NCBI RefSeq assembly: GCF_907164915.1
Contig: NC_061863.1
Location: 46,225,382-46,289,381 of the forward strand
Direction: 5' to 3'
DNA from: Impatiens glandulifera
Lineage: Eukaryota > Streptophyta > Magnoliopsida > Ericales > Balsaminaceae
DNA: 64,000 nucleotides
Below, one piece after another: positions 34,855 through 48,085 of this stretch. Position numbers and translations under genes: made by a program. The notes under the pieces were generated by a model. That model was not told the DNA's origin, made no database searches, and saw nothing but the letters and a program-made list of their open reading frames with translations. Each line of letters starts with the position of its first letter. Within the stretch, counting starts at the first letter, position 1.

Positions 34855-35483
34855 TGGAGAGTATTATGGTAGATACCCTAAGTACGGACAAACACTTGGT
34901 CCATTTACTAAGTTTCTTAAAAAATATGGGATTATTGTCCGATACACCATATCTAGATCTCTAGATCAGAATGGTGTATTAGAAAGAAAAATTATGACAT
35001 TAATTGGTATGTTGAGAAATATGCGAATTAATTTAAAATTTAAATTTCTTATAGACTGAAGTATTAAAGACAGTATATATTAAATCGTGTTTCATCTAGA
35101 GTCGTTCTAAAGACGATATTTATGTTATTTAAAAGATGAAAAACGAGTTTGTGACATACATTTAGGATAACTCGTCTAAAATGAAAACATTATAATCTAG
35201 AATAAAAAAACTAGACTCAAGAACCATTATTAGGCATTTCATTGAATATATCGAAAGGTCCAAATGATATAGTTTTATTGTCTGTCCCATGTCACTAGAA
35301 ATTGTGGAATCAAGAAATACAAAATTTCTTGAGAATGACTTTATTAGTGTGAGTGATCAATTATGAGAAGTAAATACATAAATGATCATTTGAAAATTTT
35401 ATCCCCTAATCAATTAAGTGTCTTTCATACTATTCAAATTACATGAATGTTTCACAATTGTTACACTAATCTTCTAAATTAGA
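34855..35483 (+). pseudogene. Copia integrase relic, module C
   Basis: Collinear with 13960-14620: QTLGPFTKF, YTISRSLDQNGVLERK and the later LDSRTII-like stretch. Stops and shifts as in module A. Confidence 0.6.
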
Positions 35484-36421
35484 ATATTTTTGAGAAACAT
35501 TATTATATTAGTTTCTTTATAAATTTAATGTAATGTCTATATAATAGACTTAACCTATGTAACTCTAAATAATCATTTAATACAAATTTTTTCTCACTAT
35601 TCTAACATGTATCATAGTCTTGTTTTCGTTCTTGAACACATCGAGTCATAGTCTTACGATAGCTCCATCAATGGTTACTCTAGTTATTGATGAAGGACTC
35701 TAATAGTTTATTCTTATATTTTTAATAATATTTTTTTCTTTTAAATGTTTATGTTGATGTTCTTATTTCTTTTGGCTATCATATCCTCTGAATTTTTTTA
35801 TTCGGTTGTTGTTTTACCCCAGCATTCAATGCTCATATTGTTGTAGTCTTAATACAATCATATGGGATTTTTTTTGCTGGTTATTTAGTCAACACATTGT
35901 CATCCCGTCGTTGGATGGATCTCAACACTCACGAGTAACATCATAGTGATTTCAATTATTGTTTCACCCCAGCATTCAACGCTCATGGGATTATACCTTC
36001 TTCGTTGATTTATTAGTCAACACATTGTCATCTCGTCGTTTAATGAATCTCAATACTCACGAGTAACATCAGAGTTCTTTCCGTTGTTTCACTTTAGCAT
36101 TCAACGCCCATATAATTTTACATCTTTGTTAAATTATCAATCAACACATTACTATCATAGAATTGCATGGATTTCAACACTCACGAATTTATCATTCTTG
36201 AAGAACATAATATCAACATTTATAGTTTCGTCTTCAACCTTAAGTTGTTCAAGATTTTTCTATCTTAAATTTGAGGAGTGATGTTATAATATAAAATAAT
36301 ATATTTGTAAGATATTATCACAATATTATAAATTGTGATAATATTATTATTATATTAGATTTCTTATAAGATTAATATAATGTCTTTATAATAGACATAA
36401 CCCATGTAACTCTAAAGAGTA
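35484..36421 (+). mobile_element. small LTR element relic (LTR, PBS-like site, repeats, LTR)
   Basis: Two direct repeats, 35484-35607 and 36331-36415, share TATTATATTAG, TTAATGTAATGTC/TTAATATAATGTC and AACTCTAAA. The left one ends ATTCTAACA and is followed by TGTATCATAGTC, like a decayed Met-tRNA primer site. The right one is preceded by the purine run AATTTGAGGAG and starts TGATGTTATAAT at 36279. The interior of about 670 bp has no coding capacity; 35815-36200 holds three repeats of about 125 bp with AGTCAACACATTGTCATC and CAGCATTCAACGC. Confidence 0.55.
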
Positions 36422-37199
36422 ATGATAGGGAGAGTGAAAGATTTGCAACGAAATGATGTGGAAAGCTGAGTAGGCACGATGACTCAATCATTTCAAATTT
36501 TATTTACATTTCTCGGTTTATTAATAATTTATCTCTCTTACCTTTATTAATCATTTATTTTTTTTATCTTTTTTTAATCTTTATTAATAATTTATTTTTA
36601 TAGTTAATTTGTAAATATATATTTATATATTTTATTGTTTAACTTATTTATTTATAAGAAATTTAAGATAATAATAATAGAAACAATAACAAATCAAATA
36701 AAAAAATATATATTATATTTGATAAATTAAGATAATAAAAAATTAAATATAAAAATTCTTAATTTTTTAAAATGAATTATTTCTCTCCTCTCTCTATATA
36801 TTTTATATAATTATTTGTTTTTAAAATGAGTTATAATAGGGAAAATAAATATATAATTTTTAAAATTATATATATTTTTTATTTTAAACTCTTTAATAGT
36901 TGTTTTTTCTTTTTTCTCTCTTAATTTTTTTATATATTTCATTTTCTTGTGAATTTTATTATAGACTTAATTAATTAACTCAAAATCAAAATGTTATATA
37001 TCCTCTCTTCTTATATTATTATATTGGGTTAACTCTTATCCTAAAGTATTTTTTTTATTTACAATTGAATATTAATATATCATAGTTTGAGTTAAATTTA
37101 TTTTAGATATTAGTATGATTTGATTTGAGTTAGTTAATCTTGATAAATTTTTATTTTCCATTATAACTCATTTTAAAAACTAATAAATAAATTATTAAC

Positions 37200-37258
<59 letters not shown>

Positions 37259-37471
37259 GAAGAGATAAATAATTAATTAAAAAATTAAGAATTTTTATAT
37301 TTATTTTTTTCTCTCATGTTCATTAATAATTTATATATTTATATATATTTCTGTTAATAATTTATTTATTAGTTTTTAAAATGAGTTATAATGAAAAATA
37401 AAAATTTATCAAGATTAACTGACTCAAATCAAATCATACTAATATTTAAAATAAATTTAACTTAAATTATG

Positions 37472-37522
<51 letters not shown>

Positions 37523-37735
37523 CCGAATGTTAGTGGGAGTAATGTTGTATAGAGTACATGTTATTTGTAATCAAATATAAAAATTATTTTATTTTTATTT
37601 TTTATTTTTAGTTTGTTAATCATAATTACTATATATCTCTCAAAATATAATTAACAAGCAATCTTCAAATCTAATGTTAACTGATCCTTCTTAAATTATT
37701 GTATCTAATGAATCATTCGTTTGAGTCGTATGGAT
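36422..37735. other. AT-rich tract with inverted repeat, module C
   Basis: Near-identical to 21066-22465 without the solo LTR. Inverted repeat arms 37069-37206 and 37343-37477, TA runs at about 37204-37253 and 37475-37520. No gene. Confidence 0.6.
37069..37477. repeat. inverted repeat, second copy
   Basis: Arms of about 135 bp pair with few mismatches, including GACTCAAATCAAATCATACT against AGTATGATTTGATTTGAGTT. Loop of about 135 bp with a TA run. Confidence 0.75.
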
Positions 37736-38180
37736 AGATGGAGAAGAAGGTTAAAGAGGAGGCGTTGTATATACAGGCCTTCTCCTTCTTCACTTATTTA
37801 TATAAACTCTTTATTTAAAATACCTAATATTCATTTCATTATTCTTTATGTGGGAAAAAAGAGTAAGAGGGGATTAATTGGTTCTTTATAATAAATAACA
37901 AAGGATTGATTAGTTAATTATGATTTATTTAAATTTGAACATTTAATAGAAAATTAAGTAAGATTTAGCGCATATATATATATAATGCTTAATTTGAATT
38001 TGTTTGGTTTTTCGGGTTTAGAGTTGTGATTAATTTAGATATATATGTGAGATTAAAATGATACTTTAGTCGGATCGTGGGTTGACCCACTTATAAACTT
38101 GAAATGGTTAAAAATAAAATTAAAAAACGGTGTAGGTATGTTTCGAATTTGCAACCTAACAAAAATAAGTACAAACTTTT
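37736..38180. other. leader block before minisatellite, module D
   Basis: Same as 23736-24180; this is the unoccupied form of the solo LTR site (GGATAGATGGAGAAGAAGG). Confidence 0.55.
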
Positions 38181-39820
38181 AATCAAGTGTGATTGAGATG
38201 TGACTGAGAGATAAGAGGTTGGTAACAAATGAGAATGGTTAAAAAAATATGAATAAAATATTTGATTGACCAAAGTGTGAGGTCACGAGTATAATGTCGA
38301 TTAAGATTGGTAGTTGATTTGCATATAAATAAGAGACATGTGAAAGTATGATTGTGATGTGGTTTGTCGAGTGATAATAGACCGGTAACAACGGATCGTG
38401 AGGTCACGATATTAGAGGACGGTTGAGATTGGTGATTAATTTGTTGAGGGATAAAATACGTATGAAAGTGTGATTGAGATTGGTGGTGGTTTGATGAGGG
38501 ATAAGGAGCGTGTGAAAATGTGATTGAGATTGGTGATTGGTTTTCTAGGTATAAGAGACATGTGAAAATATGATTGAGATTAGTGGTTAGTTAACTAAGT
38601 GATAGAGGCGTGTGAAGTGCGATTGATATTGATGGTTGGTTTGTCGAGAGATAAGAGGCTGGTAACATTAGTTTGCCAATGAATAAGAGACTTATGAAAG
38701 TGTGATGGGATTTTGTTTGTTAAAAATAAGAGACTGAATAAAGGATAATGAGGTGACGATATTAGAAGTCGATTGAGATTGGTGGTTAGTTTGATGAAGG
38801 ATAAGAGGCGTGTGAAAGTGTGATTGTGATTTCGTGGTTGAGTTGTCGATGGATGAGAGGCGTGTAAAAGTGTAATTTTGATTCGTGGTTGGTTTGTCAA
38901 GATATAAGGGGTCGGTAATATTATGATTGGTGGTTGGTTTGAAAAGGTATAAAGAAGTCGGTAAGAAAGGATCATAAAGTCACGAGATTAGAGATTGATT
39001 CGGATCGGTGGTTGATTTGTCGTGGGATTATAGAAATGTAAGTATGATAGGGTGAGGTTACGAGATGATAGGTCGATTGGAATTCATAATTATTTTACCG
39101 ACGAATAAGAGGTCGGTAATATTGGATTTGTGGTTAGATTGTTGAGGGAAAAAAAGGTCGATTCAGGTTGGTGGTTGATTAATTTGCCGAGAGATAGGAG
39201 AGGCATGTGAAAGTGTGATTGGGATTGGTGGTTGGTAGTCGGTTTGTCGAGGGATAAAAGACATATGAAAGTGTGATGTCATAAGATGAATAGGTTCATT
39301 GGGATTGGTGGTTGATTTGGCGAGAGATAAGAGGCGTGTGAAAGTAATGGGTAATGAGATGAGAGATCAATTATAATTGGTGGTTATTTTTTCGAGGAAT
39401 AAGAGACCGATAACAACGGATCATAAGGTCACGAGATTAGAGGTCAATTGTGATTAGTAGTTGGTTTATCTATGAATTAGAAGCATGTGAAAGTATGAGG
39501 TCATGAGATGAGAGGTCGATGGGATTACTAGCTGGTTTGCCAAGGAATAAGAGGCCGACAAGATTGAGATTGGTGGTTGGTTTATTGAGGGTTAAGAGAC
39601 CGATATGAAAGGATTGTAAGATCACGAGATTAGAGGTCGATTGTGATTGGTGGTTAAAAATATATGAGATGTGAAGATAAAGAGGTTGGTGATATGATGA
39701 GATGATTAGTTTTCCAAAAGTGATGGTAAAAGATGTTGATACTATTGAGATGGTTGAGTGCAACTGTGAGGTTATGAGATTAGTAATATGAGAGGTTTAT
39801 TAGGTAAGAAAAGATATTGT
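38181..39820. repeat. 51-bp minisatellite, array 4
   Basis: First 1.5 kb nearly identical to array 3a; the last part continues into the non-repeated tail that precedes nsLTP genes. Confidence 0.85.
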
Positions 39821-40263
39821 TGGTTAACCGATAAATGAGAGTAAGAGGTCGAAGAGGAAGATGTCGGTGCTGATGAGAAAATAAGTTATATGAATGTTTT
39901 CTTATCAAATTTGTTATATTTTATTATAAATAATGAAAATAACGAAGAAAGAGAGAAAGAAGACAATCACTGGGCTATACCAACCATTGAAGCTCCCTCA
40001 TATTCAGATCATATATGTTGACGACGCAGAGAATAATGAAAATTATGATGATTACGACGACCATAAAGAAGTGATTATTGTTTATTTCAACGTAAATTTA
40101 ATTTTTATTTATTTTTGCAACATAAGGATCCATTATGCTAGTTTTGAAAATAAAGCTAATCATATATTATATCATAATTAATTAAGGAGAATAGATTACT
40201 AGCACAAATGAACATCCAGCTTACATAATGGAACCAAATTATTATCATTTTACTTTAATATAG
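39821..40263 (+). pseudogene. acidic exon-like relic and 3' flank of nsLTP D
   Basis: Block at 39928-40076 as in module A; upstream the frame GAGGTCGAAGAGGAAGATGT reads EVEEEDVGADEK, extending the acidic character. Donor changed to GTGATTA. Confidence 0.35.
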
Positions 40264-40536
40264 CTAGCATGTCGGAGAAGGGACAGCGCAAATGCCGGCA
40301 ATACGTTTAGCCTTGTCAATGTATGGTTTGTAGGCTGGGTTCTTCATGTAACCACAAAAGCATGGCTTCTGCTCCATCAGCTTCGCGCAACACTCTTTCG
40401 TCGGAGTTGCTGTGGGCGAGCTTATTGCTCCCAAACAAGGACTCAACTCCATCGGGTTACACGTCACCGCCTCTGCGAATTCACCGGCCAAGGCTACCAT
40501 TACCACCGCGGTCAACAAGATGGAGAAGCTCTTCAT
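40264..40536 (-). CDS. non-specific lipid transfer protein, type-2-like (copy D)
   Basis: 90 residues, intronless. Signal peptide 1-23 with TAVVMVALAG core, cleavage likely after AEA. Eight cysteines at 26, 34, 49-50, 59, 61, 83 and 90, with the 21-residue spacing before C7. Shares KLMEQKPCFC with copy E (A and C have KLTEQEPCFC), so D and E form a pair; D and E differ at one signal-peptide residue (GEFAEA against GELAEA) and by an ATTTTATAA in the leader. Mature proteins of D and E are identical by eye. Predicted secreted lipid carrier. Promoter looks complete, so D is the more likely active member of the pair. Confidence 0.92.
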   Translation of the reverse strand: MKSFSILLTAVVMVALAGEFAEAVTCNPMELSPCLGAISSPTATPTKECCAKLMEQKPCFCGYMKNPAYKPYIDKAKRIAGICAVPSPTC

Positions 40537-40602
40537 TCTTAAATTCTACCGAGAGAGAGAGTTGTTTAATGAGAATGAGATGTTCAAATGGATGGTGAGC
40601 TA

Positions 40603-40689
40603 CTTTATTTATAGGAAAGGATAAGGAGGGAGAGGACTATTTGATTCTTGTAATCTTGTAAAAGATTTTCATCAAATGTCACTTTTCAA
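40603..40689 (-). promoter_or_regulatory. promoter of nsLTP D: TATA box and conserved block
   Basis: TATA box CTATAAATAAAG (minus strand, 40603-40614) and the shared block within 40661-40689, unchanged from A and C. Confidence 0.6.
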
Positions 40690-42060
40690 ATATTATATTA
40701 TTATTTAAAACTTTTTATACCAACTTTCTTTTAACTCTCTTATTTAGATATACACGTTTTGAACTCACTTACTTATTAAGACTTTTTAACATTTGAAAGT
40801 CAAAAAATATAAATAAAATAAATTTTTTATAATATTACTATATCTATATTATTGTTGTGACTGTATGAATTTATTTGTTGGAAAGTTTAATTGCTTAATA
40901 TTTTTTTCTTAATTTTTATACTACTTTAAAATACATTTCTCACGTTTTATTTTTTAACCAAAACTTTCATTTTAAAAGGAAAAAAATAAAAGTAATTCTT
41001 ATATATATAATATATTTCAAATTTTAATATTTAATTTGTTTTTTTTTATTATTAAAATTTATTTAATTTAGTTAGGTGATTTCACTTAAACTACAATTAC
41101 ATCAAAAATAAATAAAAACTCTCAATATAATTTAAAATATGTATCATTTATGCCTTAAAACTAAAAATAATGAAGTATAAGTGATTGAATTTTTAATTGA
41201 TTAAGATGGTTATATTATATTTTTCATAAATCATGACCATAATATATATATATTTATATTTATATTTATATTTATATTTATATTTATATTTATATTTATA
41301 TTTATATTTATATTTATATTTATATTTATATTTATATTTATATTTATATTGTTACCACACTTTTTAAGACTATTAAGTCTTTGTAACATTCAAAATATTT
41401 TGAATTTTATAAATTAAATGAGAACTAGCATGACACACACTGTCATTACCCCACTTAAACTCAAAACACTTTCAGATGAAATCGAAATCGTGATATTTTG
41501 GTCTTTTAAGCCGACTCTTATCACTAAACTAAATTAATTGTTGCTGACTTTTTTAAATTATTTGTTGTAGAGATAAATTGCATAAATCTGTATATTTGTT
41601 CTTATCTTTGATTCCACGTTAAAATACATTTGTCGCATTTTTATTTTTTATGTTAAAAAATTAAGTTTTGTGCAATAAATTTATTATTTTTTAGCTCTTG
41701 AGCCTACTCTTACCACTAAACTAAATTAATTGTCGCTTACTTTTTTAAAATTATTTGTTGTAGAGATAAATTGCATAAATCTGTATATTTGTTCTTATCT
41801 TTCCTTCCACTTTAAAATACATTTGTCACATTTTTATTTTTTACGTTAAAAAATTAAGTTTTGTGCAATAAATTTATTATTTTTTAACCTTAATATTCAT
41901 TTTAAAATAGGAAAAGATAAAATAATACTTTTAACTTTTTTTTTGATATTTTTTCAAATTTTTATATTTTACTTGTTTCTCAATATTATTGAAATTGTTG
42001 AATTTAGTAGGTTTTACTTACATCCAAAATGAATAAAAATTCTAAATATATGATGAATGC
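40690..42060. repeat. AT-rich upstream region of module D with expanded repeats
   Basis: Like 1787-2780 but with a (TTTATA)n hexanucleotide run at about 41245-41350 and a tandem duplication of about 192 bp (41511-41702 and 41703-41890, both beginning CC(G/T)ACTCTTA). No gene. Confidence 0.7.
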
Positions 42061-42112
42061 TGTTAAACAGGTCTCCCTCGTTTGTGGCGTCCCTTCTTCT
42101 CCCCATGCTTGT
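42061..42112 (+). pseudogene. relic of an nsLTP 3' end, module D
   Basis: Reads VSLVCGVPSSPHAC, the least changed of the four relics: it keeps the Cys and Val of [12 protein letters not shown] in copy F. Confidence 0.65.
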
Positions 42113-42249
42113 TGTCTGATTAGCCATGTTTGTATTCCCTTTTGGTTGGCATGTATGTCACTTCCAGTTTTTTCTATTTGTACAAATAAGTCTTTAAAGT
42201 TATTTGATGACAATAACTCAATAAATAATACTTATTATCTTTAAAGTTT

Positions 42250-43029
42250 CCTAAGTCTATTTTTCTATAATGAACTTGCATTGTTGAGGATTAAGGAAGA
42301 TAAAAGGTTTAGAATGATCTCTAAAGAACTTTAGAGATGCCTTGATACATATTAGTACAACATTGTCCATATTCTTTGATATGGAAGATAAAAGGTTTAG
42401 AATGATGAGATACCTTGATACATATTAGTACAACATTGTCCATATTCTTTGATATGCAAGAGCTATCTAATGACACGACCTACACATACCAACCGGGGAT
42501 CATGAAAGTGCTAATTCATACATCTTAAAAAATTGTCGTGAAGTTGAAGAATATTATAAGTACAACAATTTCATTACTAACTATGGTTTTAAAACTTTTA
42601 GCAATAATTTAATTTAACACTTACACGCACTGATTTCATGCAATCATGCGAACCCAATATTTCAATGAAGAACGGGATAAACGATACGTTAGTTATTTCA
42701 ATGAAAAAGTAAGTAAATCGTCTCAAAAGTTTCTTTTTAGTAGTTATACAATGTGTTTAACAAAAATTTCTACTGAATATGTGGAGCAATTAACCGATGA
42801 CTCCAATAGAACAATGAATCTTGAGATTTTAGGAGGCGGTCCTACAATATATGCTAAGAAATATAACTCGTGCAAAATAAATGGGTACAAGTTCAACACT
42901 AAGAAACACAACGAGAGGTTGACCACCCAAAATAGCGGTGTATTGGTTGTTAGAAATAATGGGTCCGATACAATTAACAATTATGGAGTGCTCAATGAAA
43001 TCATAGAAGTAACCTTCTTTAGTGAAATT
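42250..43029 (+). pseudogene. CACTA TNP2-like relic, module D (truncated)
   Basis: Best kept DUF4216 stretch in the window: an open frame from 42646 reads FNEERDKRYVSYFNEKV, then (through a likely intron) YVEQLTDDSNRTMNLEILG, KINGYKFNTKKHNERLTTQ and NNYGVLNEIIEVTFFSE. Breaks off at about 43029 and is followed by unrelated DNA. A local duplication of about 80 bp (GAAGATAAAAGGTTTAGAAT to GATATG) lies at 42297-42456. Confidence 0.7.
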
Positions 43030-43306
43030 TCTAAACAATTGGTGTTTGATGTCTTAATACCAAAATGATTGTAGTAAGAAAATATCACCCGAACAAATTT
43101 ATAAGTTATATACTTTCAACTAAATAATTATTGTTTCAGTATTTAAGGTGTTGAATCTCAAAAAAATTGGTGTTTGGAGTCTTAATACCAACATGATTGC
43201 AGTCAGAAATCATTGCCCAAACAGATTTCAAGTTATATGCTTTCAACTAAATAAACAAAAACCCTAGTCCCTAAGGCGCAAAAAACAAAGACAATTTAAT
43301 AAGTAA
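43030..43306. repeat. two direct repeats of about 127 bp, unidentified
   Basis: 43030-43126 and 43157-43253 share TTGGTGTTTG, GTCTTAATACCAA, ATGATTG and ACTTTCAACTAAATAA / GCTTTCAACTAAATAA. They look like a duplicated fragment of unknown origin next to the FBPase fragment. No frame recognised. Confidence 0.55.
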
Positions 43307-43437
43307 GGCGGAGCAGACAAACTTGCAGTTGAGGAAGATATGATTGAGACGGCCTCTGCATGCTTCGTTTGCTCATTAAGAACGAAGCGTGTGATTGTCA
43401 TGACATTTGTCCAGTAAGCATCGACCTTGTGATCTAT
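43307..43437 (-). pseudogene. fragment of cytosolic fructose-1,6-bisphosphatase gene (N-terminal codons)
   Basis: On the minus strand, from ATA at 43435-43437 (in place of the start ATG), the frame reads IDHKVDAYWTNVMTITRFVL then NEQTKHAE, closely matching the N-terminus of plant cytosolic FBPase (MDH...MTITRFVLNEQ). After a loss of about 20 nt and a frame change it reads LNHIFLNCKFVCSA, the next conserved segment (LLxHIVLGCKFVCSA). Then similarity ends. The whole enzyme of about 340 residues is reduced to about 45 codons. FBPase acts in sucrose synthesis; this piece cannot. Start-codon loss, deletion and truncation show a pseudogene fragment, probably moved here by a transposon. Identification is from memory of the family. 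Confidence 0.7.
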
Positions 43438-43495
43438 CTTCTCCGATCAAAATCAAGGGCTGAAAACAGAAGAAAAAGAAATACGCAAAAGGGAG

Positions 43496-43496
<1 letters not shown>

Positions 43497-43531
<35 letters not shown>
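43497..43531. repeat. TA microsatellite
   Basis: Uninterrupted TA run of about 16 units upstream of the FBPase fragment. Confidence 0.9.
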
Positions 43532-43533
<2 letters not shown>

Positions 43534-43568
43534 AATATATGGATTCATGTAGAGACTAGAGAGAGGGA

Positions 43569-43782
43569 CAGGGGCGGAGCACGTTATCCTTACCTGGGCT
43601 GTAGCCTGGGTAGCCCAAATTGCTTTTGTATGCATTTGACAATAACGACGGTAAAATACAGTCGTTATTAATAATTCCTGTCATTAAAATATAATTTTTT
43701 ATTCTTTTATTGATAATAGTCGGGGTAAAATTTTTTAAAACAGCATAGCCCGGATAACTTTCAAATTCTGACTCCGCCTCTG
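43569..43782. mobile_element. candidate hAT-like MITE
   Basis: 214 bp with inverted ends CAGGGGCGGAGCAC and, reversed, CAGAGGCGGAGTCA. CAGGGGCGGA-type ends are common in plant hAT elements. The flanking 8-mers GAGAGGGA and TGACGGGC match poorly, so no target duplication is confirmed. Confidence 0.5.
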
Positions 43783-44060
43783 TGACGGGCTATCTTATTT
43801 CAGTGAAGATACCGTGAGAATTCGTGTTAGTGGCTGGAGCAAAGTGCTGAGGATAATGAAAAACTCATGTCATCTTTGCTTCGCTCCCAACATCATCGAT
43901 CTGGTTGTCTCCATCTTGAACTCAATGTGACCTGTCAATCAGCCACGGCTGCTTTTCTATCTGCTAATCAAACGATTCAAACCCAAAATGAAAAGGAATT
44001 TATTGAGATACAAATGGAGCCTAAAACCCACGTGAAATATACATATAAATAATTCTCCGG
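43783..44060. other. higher-GC unidentified segment
   Basis: A frame reads SVKIP-like text then VRISGW-type residues (VSGWSKVLRIMK, FAPNIIDLVVSIL), which looks coding, but it is short and I do not recognise it. May be part of the same captured DNA as the FBPase fragment. Confidence 0.25.
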
Positions 44061-44687
44061 TATAAAGGCTGTCGATTAATTTGGATATTAATGTTTGACA
44101 AAATGAATCATGGTTTTGAATTTTTATCATGAGTTATTATATCAAATTCTTTTATTTAATTATTATTTTTTATTTACCAAACTTAAAATTTTTTATATAA
44201 AAAGTCATTAAATTTTTTAACTCTATTAAATATATTTATTTTTAATAAATAATTATATTAATTATATTAATTATTTTATAATCTATATAATATATATAAC
44301 AACTTATTTAAATATTTTTTATTATTATTATTTATTACATTTGATACGAATGAATGGATAATTAATTAATTATTCAATTTTTCATTTGAAAAGTCATTTA
44401 TCTTTTCAATTATGTTTTATATATTTTAATAAATTGTTATATATATAGTTCTATTTGTATTAACTATTTTATAATCTTATAAATATATAAAAATTCTATT
44501 TAAATAAAAAAAATTATATTAAATTTATTTTAATCCTCTCCATATTTTATTACATACCTTCTTATTTTAACTTTTTTTTTTAATTTTGTCATTTCTTCTT
44601 CAAAATATATATTTTTTAATAAATAATTATATTTGTATTAATTATTTTATAATATATAATTATATATTATATACGTGATCATTTTTT

Positions 44688-44770
<83 letters not shown>

Positions 44771-46355
44771 CAATGTATTTAAAACTTAATTTGTGATAAA
44801 TTTAAATAAAATAAATTAATCTTTTTAATTATTTGCCCACATTTTATACTGAAAAAAATAGTTATAGCTTATTAATAAAATCAAGATGTTATTTTTGAAT
44901 TTTATAAAAAAAAAACTCAAAATTTAGAATTTTATTAGTTTATAAAAGTATGCATCATGTATATACAAAATTATAAATAAAACTTATCACTCACAAGTGG
45001 TTAAAGTGCTCATTTTTCACAGTTGAGATTAGAGTTTGAACCCTTGTAAATGAAAATTTAAGTGAATTATAGGCATGAATAAGAGACCGGTTGTGGTTTG
45101 TTTGCTAGGAATAAAATGTCGATAACAAAAGATGAGATTAGATGTCGACTATTTTCAATAAATAAGAAAGATGAACATATCCCATTAAAATATGTTATAA
45201 CTAAAATGACAAAAAATTTATATTAGAGTTACACAAAAATTTTCTTAAGATCTTAATTGATGCCGGATACAAATGAAAAAAACGATAGAAAACACCTTAA
45301 TTCAAGAAGAACGAGTCTAACGATCAATATGACTTTTTGGTCAAAATACTACTATCTCCCGGGAAAAAGAATGTCCAAATACGGTCGATATTGTGGTACT
45401 TGAATCACGTCTAAATTTAAATTTAATAATTCATTATACTAATATTTTTTTTATATATTCTTTTAATAGCTAGTTTGAGTAATGACTAAAATGTTTTAAT
45501 ACTTAATATTATAAAATATTTTATTATTTAATTGATGATTTATTAAAAAAAAAAATGTTGATGATTGAATATAAATTTTATTTATAAATCACATCAAACA
45601 AGCTTATCTTTTGGGAGAACTATATACTTGGTGAAGATAACTTCTTTTATATATTTTCTTTCACAAATTATTCTTAATTATTAAATATGGTAATAGTCTC
45701 AAATGTAATTTATTAGACAACAAATAGATTAATAACAATAATTTTTAAATGCACTAAATTCAATTTAAAATACTAACTTGTTTAAGTAAATAAAAGAAAA
45801 AAAATAAGGATGTTAAATAAAAAAAAATAGAAATAAGGTTATTTGAAAAGTGATATTTACTTATTTAGTCACAATCTACAACCAAATCAATTGACAATAT
45901 ATTTTTTCATTTACTATAAGATTATTTTTTTAAATTCTGATCTAAATTATTATTTGTATTATATTATTTTATGCATTATATATGTTTTTGTATTTTCATG
46001 TTTCTTTTTCATGTGACTTTGCGTGTGTGCGATGTAAGAGCTACACTAATTATTCAAGAAAATTGGGATGTTCTCAAACTGGATATTTATTAAAAATAAA
46101 TTATGTATTGCTTAATCAGATCCACTATATCCAGATCACGATACACTTTAATATGATGTTTAACCAAGTATATACTATGTATTTTATTAATTAATAATAA
46201 AAATTATTATACTAAATTTTTATTATTAGAAAAAAAAAAGATATATACATGGAACTTTTTCAAAAAAATTATTTTAGATATACTAATAATAATTTTGAAT
46301 TTAAAAAGGAAAAAAAGAGTTAATAATAATATATATATTGTAAACAATATTAATT
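44061..46355. other. AT-rich region upstream of nsLTP F
   Basis: No gene. TA microsatellite at about 44692-44769. A short stray piece of the 51-bp minisatellite (ATAAGAGACCGGTTGTGG, GATGAGATTAGATGTCG) lies at 45075-45165. Confidence 0.5.
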
Positions 46356-46408
46356 AAAAAGTGACATTTGATGAAAATCTTTAACAACTCATCTCCTATA
46401 AATAGAAT
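46356..46408 (+). promoter_or_regulatory. promoter of nsLTP F: conserved block and TATA box
   Basis: GTGACATTTGATGAAAATCT at 46361-46380 is the same block as upstream of A-E, here on the plus strand. TATA box CTATAAATAG follows at about 46398-46407, 70 nt before the ATG. The leader also keeps TAGTTCACCATCC and ATCTCATTCTCATT. The rest of the upstream DNA is unrelated. Confidence 0.7.
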
Positions 46409-46477
46409 AGTTCACCATCCCATTAGACCATATCTCATTCTCATTCAACTACAAGAGCTTATAATAAAATATCAAGA

Positions 46478-47590
<1,113 letters not shown>

Positions 47591-48085
47591 ATCATTCGTT
47601 TGAGTTGAATGGATAGATGGAGAAGAAGGTTAAAGAGGAGGCGTTGAATATATAGGCTTTCTCCTTCTTCACCTATTTATATAAACTCTTAATTTAAAAT
47701 AGCCTATATTAATTTCATTATTCTTTGTTGAAAAAAAAAAAAAAAAAGTAAGATGTGATAAATTGATTCTTTATAAAAGATAAAAAATAATTGATTAGTT
47801 ACTTATGACTTATATAAATTTGAGCGCATTAAAGCAAATTAAGTAAGATCCAACAATACGTATATAATAATAATGCTTAATTTGAATTTGTTTAGTTTGT
47901 CGAGTTGAGAGTTATTGTTAATTTAGATATATATATATATATGTGTGAGAATAAATTGATACTTGAGTCGGATTGTAGGTTGACCCGCCTATAATCTTGA
48001 AATGGTTAAAAATAAAATAAAAAATGATATATATATGTTTCGAACTTGCAACTTAACAAAACAAATACAAATTTTTAATCAAGTG
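47591..48085. other. leader block before minisatellite, module E
   Basis: Same layout as the other leaders, with an A run of 18 and a TA run that differ. No open frame. Confidence 0.5.

Noticed and set aside
43569..43782. 8-bp target duplication for the candidate hAT MITE
   Set aside because: Flanks GAGAGGGA and TGACGGGC share only three central bases; kept as a candidate by its ends only.
45982..46194. 70-codon open frame upstream of nsLTP F
   Set aside because: AT-rich chance frame, no motif and no promoter placed for it.
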